Assembly: GCA_027460525.1 (NCBI GenBank)
Contig: JAPZAS010000036.1
Span: 1 to 64,000, forward strand
Length of the DNA: 64,000 nt
Direction: 5' to 3'
Origin: Candidatus Methanoperedens sp.
GTDB taxonomy: Archaea > Halobacteriota > Methanosarcinia > Methanosarcinales > Methanoperedenaceae
Each line of letters opens with the position of its first letter. Within the stretch, counting starts at the first letter, position 1. The translations under genes and the position numbers were made by a program. Shown one piece after another: positions 8,548 through 16,955 of the stretch. The notes below the pieces were generated by a model. That model was not told the origin of the DNA and ran no database searches. It saw nothing but the letters and a program-made list of their open reading frames with translations.

Positions 8548-8579
8548 TTTTTAAATACTATTATTAAATAGTATTATTT
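8548..8579 (+). promoter_or_regulatory. Promoter and probable autoregulatory operator of the AbrB-type gene
   Basis: A TATA-like stretch (ttttaaatac, about 8548-8557) lies some 25 bp before the ATG at 8580, fitting a leaderless transcript. A 7-bp perfect inverted repeat, aatacta (8554-8560) and tagtatt (8569-8575), overlaps its downstream edge. AbrB/MazE-type antitoxins commonly bind such repeats to repress their own promoters; binding here is inferred. Confidence 0.5.
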
Positions 8580-8828
8580 ATGACAACCGTGACTGTTACG
8601 CGACATGCACAAATAACCATCCCGAAAAAGATAAGGGAAGCACTTGGGATCAGAGGAGGAGAGAAAGTTGATGTGTCTCTTGATAACGGAAAAATCATTG
8701 TGAGAAAAACTATACCCAGAATAAAGGAGTTCTGCGACTTTCTGCCCCAAGATTTCACTATTGTACTTGAAAAAATGCGAAAAGATTCCAGTATTCGTAA
8801 TTTTACAAAACCAAGGTCTCCTTATTGA
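8580..8828 (+). CDS. AbrB/MazE-type swapped-hairpin DNA-binding protein (orphan antitoxin?)
   Basis: An 82-residue protein whose first 45 residues are a SpoVT/AbrB domain (TRHAQITIPKKIREALGIRGGEKVDV). This is the dimeric DNA-binding fold of MazE-, VapB- and PrlF-like antitoxins. The C-terminal 35 residues (FLPQDFTIVLEKMRKDSS) would be the toxin-binding tail. No PIN, MazF or other toxin gene follows; the next gene is a convergent M50 protease whose 3' end overlaps by 7 bp. It is therefore an orphan antitoxin or a free-standing regulator. An inverted repeat over its promoter suggests autoregulation. Confidence 0.78.
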   Translation: MTTVTVTRHAQITIPKKIREALGIRGGEKVDVSLDNGKIIVRKTIPRIKEFCDFLPQDFTIVLEKMRKDSSIRNFTKPRSPY

Positions 8829-9436
8829 AGAATAAAAAACAAGACAATCGCCGGAATTCCTATCATCGCCCATAATACCGGGTTGTAGCGCCACACTTTT
8901 GCACCATCAAGCGGTCCGAAAGGTATCATGTTGAATCCTGCAAGGAACACATTGATAAAGGCGCCCCTACTGAGAACCTCGTATGCTAGGCCAGAAGGCA
9001 TAACGAAGAATGAAGCGGTAATAAAAGATACCGCAAGTATAAGATTCACTATCGCACCAGAAACCGAGATGTATGCAAACTCCTTTGCGCTCTGGAGAGA
9101 CTCCCAGTAGCGGTCTTCAGGCGGGCTGTACAACGCTCTTTTGCCGCGAATCATTACAGCACCAGGTGCAGCGAATACGAAATTACCTTTAGTGACAAAA
9201 GAAAGACCAAGCGCTAAAAGAAGACCCATTGGACTTGCTTCATAGTCAGCAACATAGCCATATTTTTGAGCTGTGAATTTATGGGCTAGTTCATGTAGCA
9301 TGAAACCTATCCCCACTCCAAAAGCTGATATTAACAGTGTTTCACGACTTAAACTGGGATAGGGAGTAAACGCAATAGTTAGAACTATTAGGGATGCAAC
9401 GAGATGCACTATCTCCCTTGAACTGCTCCTATCCAT
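8822..9436 (-). CDS. M50-family (site-2-protease-like) membrane metallopeptidase
   Basis: A 204-residue integral membrane protein with about five hydrophobic segments. The zinc-binding HExxH motif is present as MLHELAHKFTAQKYGY near residues 46-61. The third ligand region appears as NMIPFGPLDGAKVW near residue 170, the NPxxPLDG-type motif of site-2 proteases. Such enzymes cleave membrane-spanning substrates, often regulators. It is a compact form without PDZ or CBS domains. It stands alone on the minus strand, so the substrate is unknown. Confidence 0.85.
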   Translation of the reverse strand: MDRSSSREIVHLVASLIVLTIAFTPYPSLSRETLLISAFGVGIGFMLHELAHKFTAQKYGYVADYEASPMGLLLALGLSFVTKGNFVFAAPGAVMIRGKRALYSPPEDRYWESLQSAKEFAYISVSGAIVNLILAVSFITASFFVMPSGLAYEVLSRGAFINVFLAGFNMIPFGPLDGAKVWRYNPVLWAMIGIPAIVLFFILQ

Positions 9437-9466
9437 AGCCTAAAAATACAGTTAAAAACATATAAA

Positions 9467-9787
9467 CTATACCATGCCGCACGCGAAGTTTGACAATAAC
9501 TCGTCTTGCTGAGGGCTTTTCACACCATAGAGGCACTGGCGCGCATCCTTATAATAGAGCCGCTCTTCAAGGATGCCTTCCTTTTTTAACCTGCTCAAGG
9601 CATAGCGCACCGTTCGCGGGGGCAAGTAACTCTCAGCCACGAGCTCTTTCTGCGTAAGAAGACCTTTGTATTCAAGCACCTTGAAAACGAGTTTAACCGA
9701 AGGGGATAACTGTCCTATCTTTCGGGTGTAAACGTCCTGAACGGCTGCGGTTTCGGAATAAAGGTATTTATCCATCGTTTTTGCCAT
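9467..9787 (-). CDS. MarR-like winged-helix transcriptional regulator
   Basis: A small DNA-binding protein of about 106 residues. The central segment (LVFKVLEYKGLLTQKELVAESYLPPRTVRYALSRLKKEGIL) is a classical winged helix-turn-helix with a recognition helix around PPRTVRYALSRL, followed by the wing (EERLYYKDARQCLYGV). No ligand-binding domain is attached. An upstream ATG (9805) is in frame. A TATA-like cgatttaaat at 9811-9820 lies about 30 bp before 9787, favouring the internal ATG. An aggca/tgcct inverted repeat at about 9825-9839 sits just upstream of the TATA and could be its operator. Confidence 0.75.
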   Translation of the reverse strand: MAKTMDKYLYSETAAVQDVYTRKIGQLSPSVKLVFKVLEYKGLLTQKELVAESYLPPRTVRYALSRLKKEGILEERLYYKDARQCLYGVKSPQQDELLSNFACGMV

Positions 9788-9933
9788 ATAAATATAAAGA
9801 TGCATTGATACGATTTAAATCTTTAGGCAAAATATGCCTCTATAATAAGGAATAATAACTTCCAACCAGCAGCGCTATTAATGCATCAAACCACATGTAG
9901 ATTATATGGTACTGTGCTGGGGTAAGTATTCAT

Positions 9934-12135
9934 CTACAAGACCTTGGGCTTAGTCTTCCTGGCATCCTGCACCCACTGCTGAACATTTTCCAGAGGCGGC
10001 AATTGCTTCACCAAAGATTGTGCCTTGTTAACTTGGCTTAACAAATTTGCCAGTTCACACGGGTCGCTTACCTTCTTAAGAGCATCAAGCGAGCCCACAT
10101 CTGCAGCTTCCAGCAGGTTGGCATACTGTGTGTTCCCTACGATGCGCATCAGATCAGCCAGGAGCGCCCACCGCCGCAGGAGCGTGGTGCTGATGCCGAG
10201 CTTTTTCGCCAGCTCTTCCCGTAATGATGGTGTATCAGCCTTCAGGATCAGGTCGCAGTGCGAGAATATTCCCTCCTCTTTAAGTTGCCTGGCGTAAGCC
10301 TCCCTGATAATTGCCAAGCCTGCTAAGGGTAACAGGTCAGAAGTGTCAGGTACGGAAGTTCCATACTTCTTGATAATTTCATCAAATTTAGTCTTTGTCT
10401 CCTTAAACTCACGTACTCCTTTCAACGAAGGGTCTTTTTGAGCCCACTGGACGAGGGTGCCTCCTCTTTCGAGGGCGTACTCCAGATGGAATAATGCTTC
10501 TTGATATGCCTTAGTTGAAGAGTATTTCTTCTTTTCATTATCACCAACATGGGAATAGTAGCAGGCCAGGTTATACCGGCTCCTGTAAGAGAGTTTTTTT
10601 TGGTTGATGCTCGTGATCTGGGTCTCAGCCTCCTTTATATTGTCCTTGCCCACCAGGATTCCCGCATACAGGATAACCGCCATCGGATAGAACGATATCA
10701 GGAACTCTTTCAATGCCTTGTTTTTACTTTTCTCCAGTTCATTGATAGTTTCCCGGATTGCTTTCACCAACATCTTCGCTTCCTCCTCTGCCTTGGACAG
10801 GTCGCCTTTGTACCCGCTGGTGGCAGCCAACTGGTATTCAGCCTTGTACCACACAATCTTATCTGGTTTAGTGTCTTTTCTTACCAGCTCCAGTCGCTCC
10901 AGCGCTCGTTCATATTCTCCTGCTTCTGTATCCATAACTCCCAGGTTGAATAGTGCCTCCAAATTGTTCTCATGTCTGTTCAGCACATTCAGAAACATTA
11001 GCCTCGCTTTGTCATCTTTACCTTCTATCCTCCAGCGCATGCCGGCTCGTAAGTAAGCGTAACTCTGCCAGTCATTAATGCCTCTATGAGCAGACTTCCC
11101 AGCATCTTCCATAGCAGCTCTCAATTGGAAGTGGGCCCAGATTGCTGCCGGTTCGACCAAGCAATAGTACGGCACCGGGTCATTGTCCTTCACCGCGGAC
11201 TGTGTCGCTGTCGGGTCGTAATCTTTCTGCCAGATCGTAATGTTACTCAGGATATTCCCAGTCTGGTTCTCCACAATAGACAATGTCAACCCAGCACCGC
11301 TATCCCCCGGCTTCTCCAAATAACCTGATAGAGTAATCACATTCGAAGGAATTATCCACTCAATCAAGTCCGACATGATCTTTATCTGCGGCGATACCGA
11401 CTTAACGTCAACAGGAATTTTAGGGAGCATTTCGGCCTCCACTAGATGCACATGTGCACCCCCACTGGTTTCTAACTGCATAAGCGACTCTTCCATCATC
11501 GCTCCCATTCCTTTCCCTATTTCAAGTCCCGTTGCTCCTTTGTCGAAGTCCTGGATGTCCAATCGTGGCTCCTTATAGAAGCTCCGTAACCATGGCCAAA
11601 TCCGAGATATCAGGATGTATAGTCCCAGCAGGAAGATTACAATCTCGCCCACAGGCTGTCCCCATCGCCCTATCCAGCTTCGGGCATCTCGCCAATAGGG
11701 TATATTCCCTCCAGGTAAATATTCCAGAGCCTGCTGAGCCTCCGTGAATGTCTGGTTTTTCTTTAAGGCTTCGATATAAGCATTGCGGGCTAAATCCACT
11801 TGACTGGCATTCTCATACGCCCGACCTAACTCGTAGGAATTTATTGCCTGTGCGCGCTGCGATTCATTGATTCCATTCAATGCGCAGTCAAGTTTTGGGT
11901 CTTGTTTCAGCAAAGCAGTATAATTAGTCAGGGCATCGTCATACAGCTGTGCCTTAAGCAATGCATCGGCTGCATCGCATTGTCCCTGCGCTGCCGCACC
12001 GTTTGTGAGCAGCAATGCCGCAACCAATAGCGTAAACACATATCCTGAAACCCTTACATTCACAGACATCCGCATAGATATTTCATATATAGCTCTTCTG
12101 GACGAACTCAATTTTCCCATGCATCGTATTTTCAT
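9934..12135 (-). CDS. Membrane-anchored TPR protein with C-terminal DUF4332 helix-hairpin-helix domain
   Basis: A protein of about 733 residues. An N-terminal hydrophobic segment (YVFTLLVAALLLTNGAAAQG) serves as signal or anchor, then two or three TPR-like repeats (YDDALTNYTALLKQDP, LARNAYIEALKKN), then a second membrane helix (EIVIFLLGLYILISRIWPWL). A region of unknown fold follows, then more TPRs (NNLEALFNLGVMDTEAGEYERAL), and finally a segment resembling DUF4332 (KLGISTTLLRRWALLADLMR and GNTQYANLLEAADVGSLDAL), a helix-hairpin-helix-like domain. It probably scaffolds proteins at the membrane. The ATG at 12135 has a ggtggg ribosome-binding site; a start at 12147 is possible. It is divergent from orc1. 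Confidence 0.75.
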   Translation of the reverse strand: MKIRCMGKLSSSRRAIYEISMRMSVNVRVSGYVFTLLVAALLLTNGAAAQGQCDAADALLKAQLYDDALTNYTALLKQDPKLDCALNGINESQRAQAINSYELGRAYENASQVDLARNAYIEALKKNQTFTEAQQALEYLPGGNIPYWRDARSWIGRWGQPVGEIVIFLLGLYILISRIWPWLRSFYKEPRLDIQDFDKGATGLEIGKGMGAMMEESLMQLETSGGAHVHLVEAEMLPKIPVDVKSVSPQIKIMSDLIEWIIPSNVITLSGYLEKPGDSGAGLTLSIVENQTGNILSNITIWQKDYDPTATQSAVKDNDPVPYYCLVEPAAIWAHFQLRAAMEDAGKSAHRGINDWQSYAYLRAGMRWRIEGKDDKARLMFLNVLNRHENNLEALFNLGVMDTEAGEYERALERLELVRKDTKPDKIVWYKAEYQLAATSGYKGDLSKAEEEAKMLVKAIRETINELEKSKNKALKEFLISFYPMAVILYAGILVGKDNIKEAETQITSINQKKLSYRSRYNLACYYSHVGDNEKKKYSSTKAYQEALFHLEYALERGGTLVQWAQKDPSLKGVREFKETKTKFDEIIKKYGTSVPDTSDLLPLAGLAIIREAYARQLKEEGIFSHCDLILKADTPSLREELAKKLGISTTLLRRWALLADLMRIVGNTQYANLLEAADVGSLDALKKVSDPCELANLLSQVNKAQSLVKQLPPLENVQQWVQDARKTKPKVL

Positions 12136-12227
12136 AGCACCCACCATCTAAATATAATGTTTAATTCAATATTTTTAAAAGTTTTATTTATATCTACCGT
12201 TCTCACGGGGCTCTAATGACAAAATCC

Positions 12228-12270
12228 TGCGAAGTACCCGAAAATACCTTCGCAAAGCTTATTTAAAGCT
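12228..12270 (+). promoter_or_regulatory. Inverted repeat and TATA element upstream of orc1 (possible origin or autoregulatory element)
   Basis: The 153-bp gap between the TPR gene and orc1 holds a perfect 7-bp inverted repeat, tgcgaag (12228-12234) and cttcgca (12248-12254). A TATA-like cttatttaaagc at 12258-12269 follows, about 25 bp before the orc1 ATG, implying a leaderless transcript. Archaeal Orc1/Cdc6 often binds repeats beside its own gene, which may lie near a replication origin. I see no canonical origin-recognition-box array, so the origin role is speculative. Confidence 0.4.
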
Positions 12271-12288
12271 AAGTGAAAGTAATATCAC

Positions 12289-13395
12289 ATGAAAGACCTT
12301 CTCGCGTGGGACCAGACATTATTCAAAGACAGCGAGCTCTTCGAGCTTGACCACGTACCCGAGCATTTTCTCCACAGGGATGCGCAGTTGCAGGCTCTGA
12401 TGTACAGCATCCGTCCTGGGCTGGGCGGCTCTCGACCCCTGAACTCCCTGTGCATCGGCGCTCCCGGCACAGGCAAGACCACGGCTGTGCTTAAGATTTT
12501 CGAGGAAATAGAGAAGCACACGCCTAAAATAATCCCGGTGCTTGTGAACTGCCAGGTAAATTCCACAAGATATGCCGTGTATTCCCAGATTTTCAAGAAG
12601 CTTATAGGGTATGCTCCTCCTTCATCCGGCGTTTCTTTCAAAAAGATTTTCAGCGAAGTGGTAAAACACATCGCTGAGCGCGAGAAAGTGCTTGTGGTAG
12701 CGCTCGATGACATGAATTATCTTTTCTACGAGAATGAGGTCAATGAGGTGCTTTATTCGCTGCTGCGGGCGCACGAGACGCATCCAGGAGCGCGTGTGGG
12801 CGTTATAGCAGTACTGAGCGATACAGGCGTTCCGCATCTGCTTGACCCGAAAGTGGAATCCGTGTTTTTGCCTGAGGAGATAAAATTCCCGCAGTATTCA
12901 TACGATGAAATAAAAGATATCCTGTCAAACCGCGCAAAGCTCGGGTTTTATCCAAACGTGCTTGATAGCGGCGTTCTTGAGAAGATTACAGAACACACAT
13001 TTGCTCTCGGGGATTTACGTGTGGGGATAGACCTCTTAAAACGCGCCGCTCTTAACGCAGAGCGCCGTGCAAGCAGGACGATAGCCCCGCAGGATGTTGA
13101 GACTGCCTATGAAAAATCGCGGCTTGTGCACCTTTCGTATATGATGCGGGCGTTGAAAAAGGATGAGAAGATTCTTCTTGGACTGATAGCCGATTTCCCG
13201 CAGTCCAATTCAGGCGAGCTTTATGAGAGGTTCCACTCAAAGACCGCCCTCGGCTACACGCGCTTCTATGAGATGCTGAACAAGCTCGGCTCTGTCAAAC
13301 TAATAGATGCTGATTTTACAGGCAAGGGGGAGCGCGGGAGAAGCAGAGTGGTAAAGCTTCGGTATCATCCTGAGGAAGTCCGTGCAAGGCTGTGA
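12289..13395 (+). CDS. orc1: Orc1/Cdc6 replication initiator
   Basis: A 368-residue AAA+ protein that recognises origin repeats and helps load the MCM helicase. Walker A is GAPGTGKTTAVL (about residues 60-71) and Walker B is VVALDDMNYLF. Sensor regions lie in VGVIAVLSDTGVPHLLDPKV. The C-terminal winged helix (residues about 280-368) includes NSGELYERFHSKTALGYTRFYEML. Length is normal for archaeal Orc1. It is transcribed alone and divergently from the TPR gene, with a TATA box and inverted repeat directly upstream. Many archaea have several paralogues; whether this is the main initiator cannot be judged. Confidence 0.93.
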   Translation: MKDLLAWDQTLFKDSELFELDHVPEHFLHRDAQLQALMYSIRPGLGGSRPLNSLCIGAPGTGKTTAVLKIFEEIEKHTPKIIPVLVNCQVNSTRYAVYSQIFKKLIGYAPPSSGVSFKKIFSEVVKHIAEREKVLVVALDDMNYLFYENEVNEVLYSLLRAHETHPGARVGVIAVLSDTGVPHLLDPKVESVFLPEEIKFPQYSYDEIKDILSNRAKLGFYPNVLDSGVLEKITEHTFALGDLRVGIDLLKRAALNAERRASRTIAPQDVETAYEKSRLVHLSYMMRALKKDEKILLGLIADFPQSNSGELYERFHSKTALGYTRFYEMLNKLGSVKLIDADFTGKGERGRSRVVKLRYHPEEVRARL

Positions 13396-13472
13396 GTTCA
13401 CTATCCGCGATACTTTTTGATGTAAAAAGAATTATATAAGAGTAATAACAATATCAATATAGAGGGTACAAC

Positions 13473-13838
13473 ATGTCAATACTGGACGTAACTGAAGATC
13501 AGATATTCCATACGTTAGGAAGAGGAAAGGATCCGAATTTTAAGCCGATAGAGAAAGTCAGGCCTGTAATAACCAAACCAAAGAAAACATATGCACTTAA
13601 CCAGACTATCAAAACTGCACAGATGGTGAAAGCAACGCAGATGCCGACAGTTCAGGCTCAGCCTGTGATATCAATCCCTTCATCGCAAGTCGATGATGAC
13701 CCTGTGAAGAAGCTCACGGCAGATCTGGATGAACTGAACAACCGTGTCGCGGGGCTTCAGAAAATGGTAAAATGGTACATAGTTCCGCAGTTTGTAGTCG
13801 TTCTGGTTTTATTCTTCGCTCTTGTAGCGAAGGGTTAA
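13473..13838 (+). CDS. Hypothetical tail-anchored membrane protein
   Basis: A 121-residue protein of unknown function. The first 75 residues are polar and probably disordered, rich in Lys, Pro, Thr and Gln. A short coiled-coil-like stretch follows (KKLTADLDELNNRVAGLQKM), then one C-terminal membrane helix (VPQFVVVLVLFFALVA). This topology is that of a tail-anchored protein with its body in the cytoplasm. A gagggt ribosome-binding site precedes the ATG. It lies alone between orc1 and apgM. Confidence 0.6.
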   Translation: MSILDVTEDQIFHTLGRGKDPNFKPIEKVRPVITKPKKTYALNQTIKTAQMVKATQMPTVQAQPVISIPSSQVDDDPVKKLTADLDELNNRVAGLQKMVKWYIVPQFVVVLVLFFALVAKG

Positions 13839-13966
13839 ACAGTTCCATTCTTAAATTTCCGTGAATCTTTAGATTTTGAAAATAAGGTTATCTCTGATTT
13901 TAGAATTTTTGACAGATATTTCAGATCAACCGATATTTTATTGTATTAGCATTCTTTATTGAGGAT

Positions 13967-15136
13967 ATGAAATACATCGTCCTTGTAGGAGACGGGATGG
14001 CGGATTATCCCATCCCTGAGCTCGGCGGCATCACGCCCCTTCAGGCTGCAAATATCCCGAACATGGATTTTATCGCCAAGCATGGAAAATGCGGTGTTGC
14101 TAAAACTATACCTGAGAATATGCCCGCAGGGAGCGATGTGGCGAATCTTTCCATACTGGGATATGACCCAGCACAATATTATTCAGGACGCGGTCCTCTT
14201 GAAGCTGCAAGCATCGGAATAACACTTGGAAGTGATGATGTGGCTTTCCGGTGCAATCTCATCACGGAGAAGGAAGGAACGATTGCCGATTACAGCGCGG
14301 GGCATATTTCAAGCGAAGAAGCCAAGAGCCTTATCGAGGCCGTTGATGAGGAACTCGGAACCCAGGGGAAATTTTATGCAGGGGTGAGTTACAGGCATCT
14401 GCTTGTAATGAAAAAAGGCGAAAAGGCACAATGTACACCGCCTCACGATGTGGTCGGGCAGTCAGTAGATGATTGCCTGCCGCGCGGGGAGGGCTCGGAG
14501 ATTCTGATAGCTCTCATAAAAGCATCAAAACCAATACTTGAAAACCATGAAATCAATATGAAGCGAAGAAAAGCCGGGAAGAACATAGCCAACCTTATCT
14601 GGCCATGGGGGCAGGGAAGGGCGCCGAACATGCCTCGATTTGCGGACTTATTCGGAGTTTCAGGCTCGATTATCTCGGCAGTGGATTTATTAAAAGGTAT
14701 CGGGAAGTATGCCGGTCTTGATATCATAAATGTTCCCGGGGCTACGGGATATCTGGATACCAACTTTTCCGGTAAAGCAGCGTATGCCCTCCGTTCGCTA
14801 AAAGACCATGAATTTGTGCTTGTGCATGTGGAGGCGCCTGACGAAGCAGGACATATGGGAAATATAGAAGCAAAGATAAAGGCAATTGAGGATTTTGATG
14901 AGAAAGTGGTTGGAGGCATGTTGAATGAACTTGCCGGGGACTATAGTATTATGGTATTGCCAGACCATTTCACCCCCATTTCTGTGAGAACGCACACAGG
15001 AGAGCCAGTTCCTTTTGCGATATATTCTTCCACTGAAAGCGCGGATTATGTGGACAGGTTTGATGAGTTCGCAGCAAAAGAGGGTGTTTTTGGATCTGTG
15101 GAAGGACACAGGCTGATGAATTTGCTTATTAAGTAA
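13967..15136 (+). CDS. apgM: Cofactor-independent phosphoglycerate mutase, archaeal type
   Basis: A 389-residue enzyme interconverting 3- and 2-phosphoglycerate in glycolysis and gluconeogenesis. It belongs to the alkaline-phosphatase superfamily. The N-terminal metal-binding motif [11 protein letters not shown], the catalytic-serine region [16 protein letters not shown], and the C-terminal metal ligands in [13 protein letters not shown] and VLPDHFTP are all present. Length is normal for ApgM. The SemiSWEET gene follows after 11 bp, so co-transcription is likely. Confidence 0.95.
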   Translation: MKYIVLVGDGMADYPIPELGGITPLQAANIPNMDFIAKHGKCGVAKTIPENMPAGSDVANLSILGYDPAQYYSGRGPLEAASIGITLGSDDVAFRCNLITEKEGTIADYSAGHISSEEAKSLIEAVDEELGTQGKFYAGVSYRHLLVMKKGEKAQCTPPHDVVGQSVDDCLPRGEGSEILIALIKASKPILENHEINMKRRKAGKNIANLIWPWGQGRAPNMPRFADLFGVSGSIISAVDLLKGIGKYAGLDIINVPGATGYLDTNFSGKAAYALRSLKDHEFVLVHVEAPDEAGHMGNIEAKIKAIEDFDEKVVGGMLNELAGDYSIMVLPDHFTPISVRTHTGEPVPFAIYSSTESADYVDRFDEFAAKEGVFGSVEGHRLMNLLIK

Positions 15137-15147
15137 AAAAGAGAGAC

Positions 15148-15411
15148 ATGAGTATGGAATGGTATTTAATAGGAATTGCCGCTGCCGTGCTTACAACTTT
15201 CGGGTTCGTGCCGCAGATAATAAAAATGCACAGCATAAAATCTGTAAAGGACGTGAGCCTTGTTACATTGTTCCAGTTCAGCGCAGGCGTAGTGCTCTGG
15301 ACTCTGTATGGGATTCATCTTGGGGATAATATCATTATTGTGGCCAACGCGGTCAGTTTTATAACACTTGTTGTGGCAATAGCTTTATATTATTATTACA
15401 ATCGAAAATAA
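15148..15411 (+). CDS. SemiSWEET-type sugar transporter (PQ-loop, three helices)
   Basis: An 87-residue membrane protein with three transmembrane helices. The PQ-loop motif GFVPQIIKMHSIKSVKDVS follows the first helix and is diagnostic of SemiSWEETs, which dimerise to form a bidirectional uniporter for sugars or related small molecules. The remaining helices are FQFSAGVVLWTLYGIHLG and VANAVSFITLVVAIALYYYY. It sits between apgM and a methyltransferase with very short gaps. The substrate cannot be inferred. Confidence 0.85.
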   Translation: MSMEWYLIGIAAAVLTTFGFVPQIIKMHSIKSVKDVSLVTLFQFSAGVVLWTLYGIHLGDNIIIVANAVSFITLVVAIALYYYYNRK

Positions 15412-15418
15412 TAAAACC

Positions 15419-16015
15419 ATGATATCCGGTATAGAAAAGTTCTACTGCAAATCGCGGCTTCATGCATATATCTGGAGATACCTGGCAAATAAGCTCTTAC
15501 CTGCTTTAATACCGTATTTTCCGTCTTCTCCTTTTGTTCTTGAAATAGGAACGGGGCAGGGACTTGGAGCTATTTTTCTGGCTGAAAAATTGAAATATTC
15601 AAGGTTTATAGCCATTGATTACGAACGCGATATGGTGGAAACTGCGATCTGGAATGTCAATAACAGAGGTCTTCAGGACAGGATAAGAGTGGAATGGGGG
15701 GATGCGGTCAGCCTGAATTTCCAGGAAAGCAGTTTCGATGCTGTTGTCTCGATAACAGTGCTCCATCATGTGCCGGGTTATGAAAAAGCGATTTTTGAGG
15801 CGGCTCGCGTGTTGAAGCGGGGAGGATTTTTCATGATTGTGGATTTAGATTTCAAGGCAAGTATTTTTCCAAGGTTCGATGTTCTAATCGGAGGGGCTGT
15901 CAGTACAGTTTCATGGGAGCAGGTTTCTTTGGCTTTGCAAAATGCGGGGTTTGATGTATTAAAGATAGAGCGCTATGGCATGGGTATGTTCGCTTCGGTT
16001 GCCGTGAAGCTATAA
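15419..16015 (+). CDS. Class I SAM-dependent methyltransferase
   Basis: A 198-residue methyltransferase of the Methyltransf_11/UbiE-like type. Motif I is FVLEIGTGQGLGAIFLAE (about residues 39-56), followed by the acidic residue binding SAM ribose (FIAIDYERDMVETA). The motif IV region is FDAVVSITVLHHVPGYEKA. It starts 7 bp after the SemiSWEET stop. No substrate-recognition domain is attached, so methyl acceptor and pathway are unknown. Confidence 0.85.
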   Translation: MISGIEKFYCKSRLHAYIWRYLANKLLPALIPYFPSSPFVLEIGTGQGLGAIFLAEKLKYSRFIAIDYERDMVETAIWNVNNRGLQDRIRVEWGDAVSLNFQESSFDAVVSITVLHHVPGYEKAIFEAARVLKRGGFFMIVDLDFKASIFPRFDVLIGGAVSTVSWEQVSLALQNAGFDVLKIERYGMGMFASVAVKL

Positions 16016-16064
16016 AATAGTTAAAATAAAAAAAGCTAAGTACATACCAGACATTGCTACCTTG

Positions 16065-16955
16065 ATGCTCCCACTTACTCTAACAGGATTGAAACTCAAA
16101 AACCCGTTCATGCTTGCAGCAGGCATCATGGGTACAACAGGCGGCTCTTTGAAACGAGTAGCCGAAAGCGGAGCGGGTGCGGTTGTAACAAAATCCATCG
16201 GGGCGGAGCCGAAGGCAGGTCACAGCAACCCGACTATGGTAGAGGTGGACTGCGGCTACCTGAATGCCATGGGTCTTCCCAATCCTTCATACAGGAATTT
16301 CCAGGATGAAATAGAAAAAGCAAAAGAAGGAGGCGTGCCTGTGATTGCAAGCATATTCGGCGGAGAGCCAGATGAATTCAGAGAGGTAGCAAAGGCACTT
16401 TGCCCGGATGCATTTGAACTCAATGTGAGCTGCCCGCATGCCCATGGCTATGGGACTGAAGTAGGCACGGATCCAGTTCTTGTTGAAGAAATCACAAGGG
16501 CAGTCAAAAGCACCGTCGAAGTCCCGGTCTGGGTGAAGCTAACGCCTAATGTCACCGATATAACCAGAATCGGAGTGGCAGCGCAGCAGGGCGGAGCTGA
16601 TGCCGTTGTGGCAATCAACACTGTGAGGGGGATGGCAATCGATATCGAAAGCGGCTATCCCCTACTTGGCAACAAATTCGGCGGGCTTTCTGGTCGCGCC
16701 ATAAAACCCGTTGCAATAAAATGCGTTTACGACCTCTTCAAAACCCTTGATATACCTGTAATAGGCGTGGGCGGTATTTCTTCCTTTCGGGACGTTATCG
16801 AGTTCGTCATGGCAGGCGCCAGGGCAGTTGAGATCGGCTCTGCTGTGGGGAATAATGTCAATATTTTCGATGATGTCTCCTCCTGCATGGAAGCATTTTT
16901 AGAAGAAAAAGAATGGACATTGAATGACATATACGGGATGGCGCATGAAGTATGA
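16065..16955 (+). CDS. pyrD: Dihydroorotate dehydrogenase B, catalytic subunit
   Basis: A 296-residue FMN-dependent TIM-barrel enzyme oxidising dihydroorotate to orotate in pyrimidine biosynthesis. Family signatures include LKNPFMLAAGIMGTTGGSLKR at the N-terminus, ELNVSCPHAHGYG with the catalytic-cysteine-type loop, VWVKLTPNVTDI, and GVGGISSFRDVIEFVMAGA plus VEIGSAV near the phosphate site of FMN. The ATG at 16065 is preferred to a TTG three bases upstream. It overlaps pyrK by four bases, so the type 1B heterotetramer subunits are translationally coupled. Confidence 0.95.
   Translation: MLPLTLTGLKLKNPFMLAAGIMGTTGGSLKRVAESGAGAVVTKSIGAEPKAGHSNPTMVEVDCGYLNAMGLPNPSYRNFQDEIEKAKEGGVPVIASIFGGEPDEFREVAKALCPDAFELNVSCPHAHGYGTEVGTDPVLVEEITRAVKSTVEVPVWVKLTPNVTDITRIGVAAQQGGADAVVAINTVRGMAIDIESGYPLLGNKFGGLSGRAIKPVAIKCVYDLFKTLDIPVIGVGGISSFRDVIEFVMAGARAVEIGSAVGNNVNIFDDVSSCMEAFLEEKEWTLNDIYGMAHEV

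Noticed and set aside
8496-8550. Minus-strand tail reading GVEKAAITPTELEKKM before a stop, near repeat copy B
   Set aside because: It looks like the C-terminus of some protein, but it is only about 20 codons and I cannot name the gene; too short to call a pseudogene.
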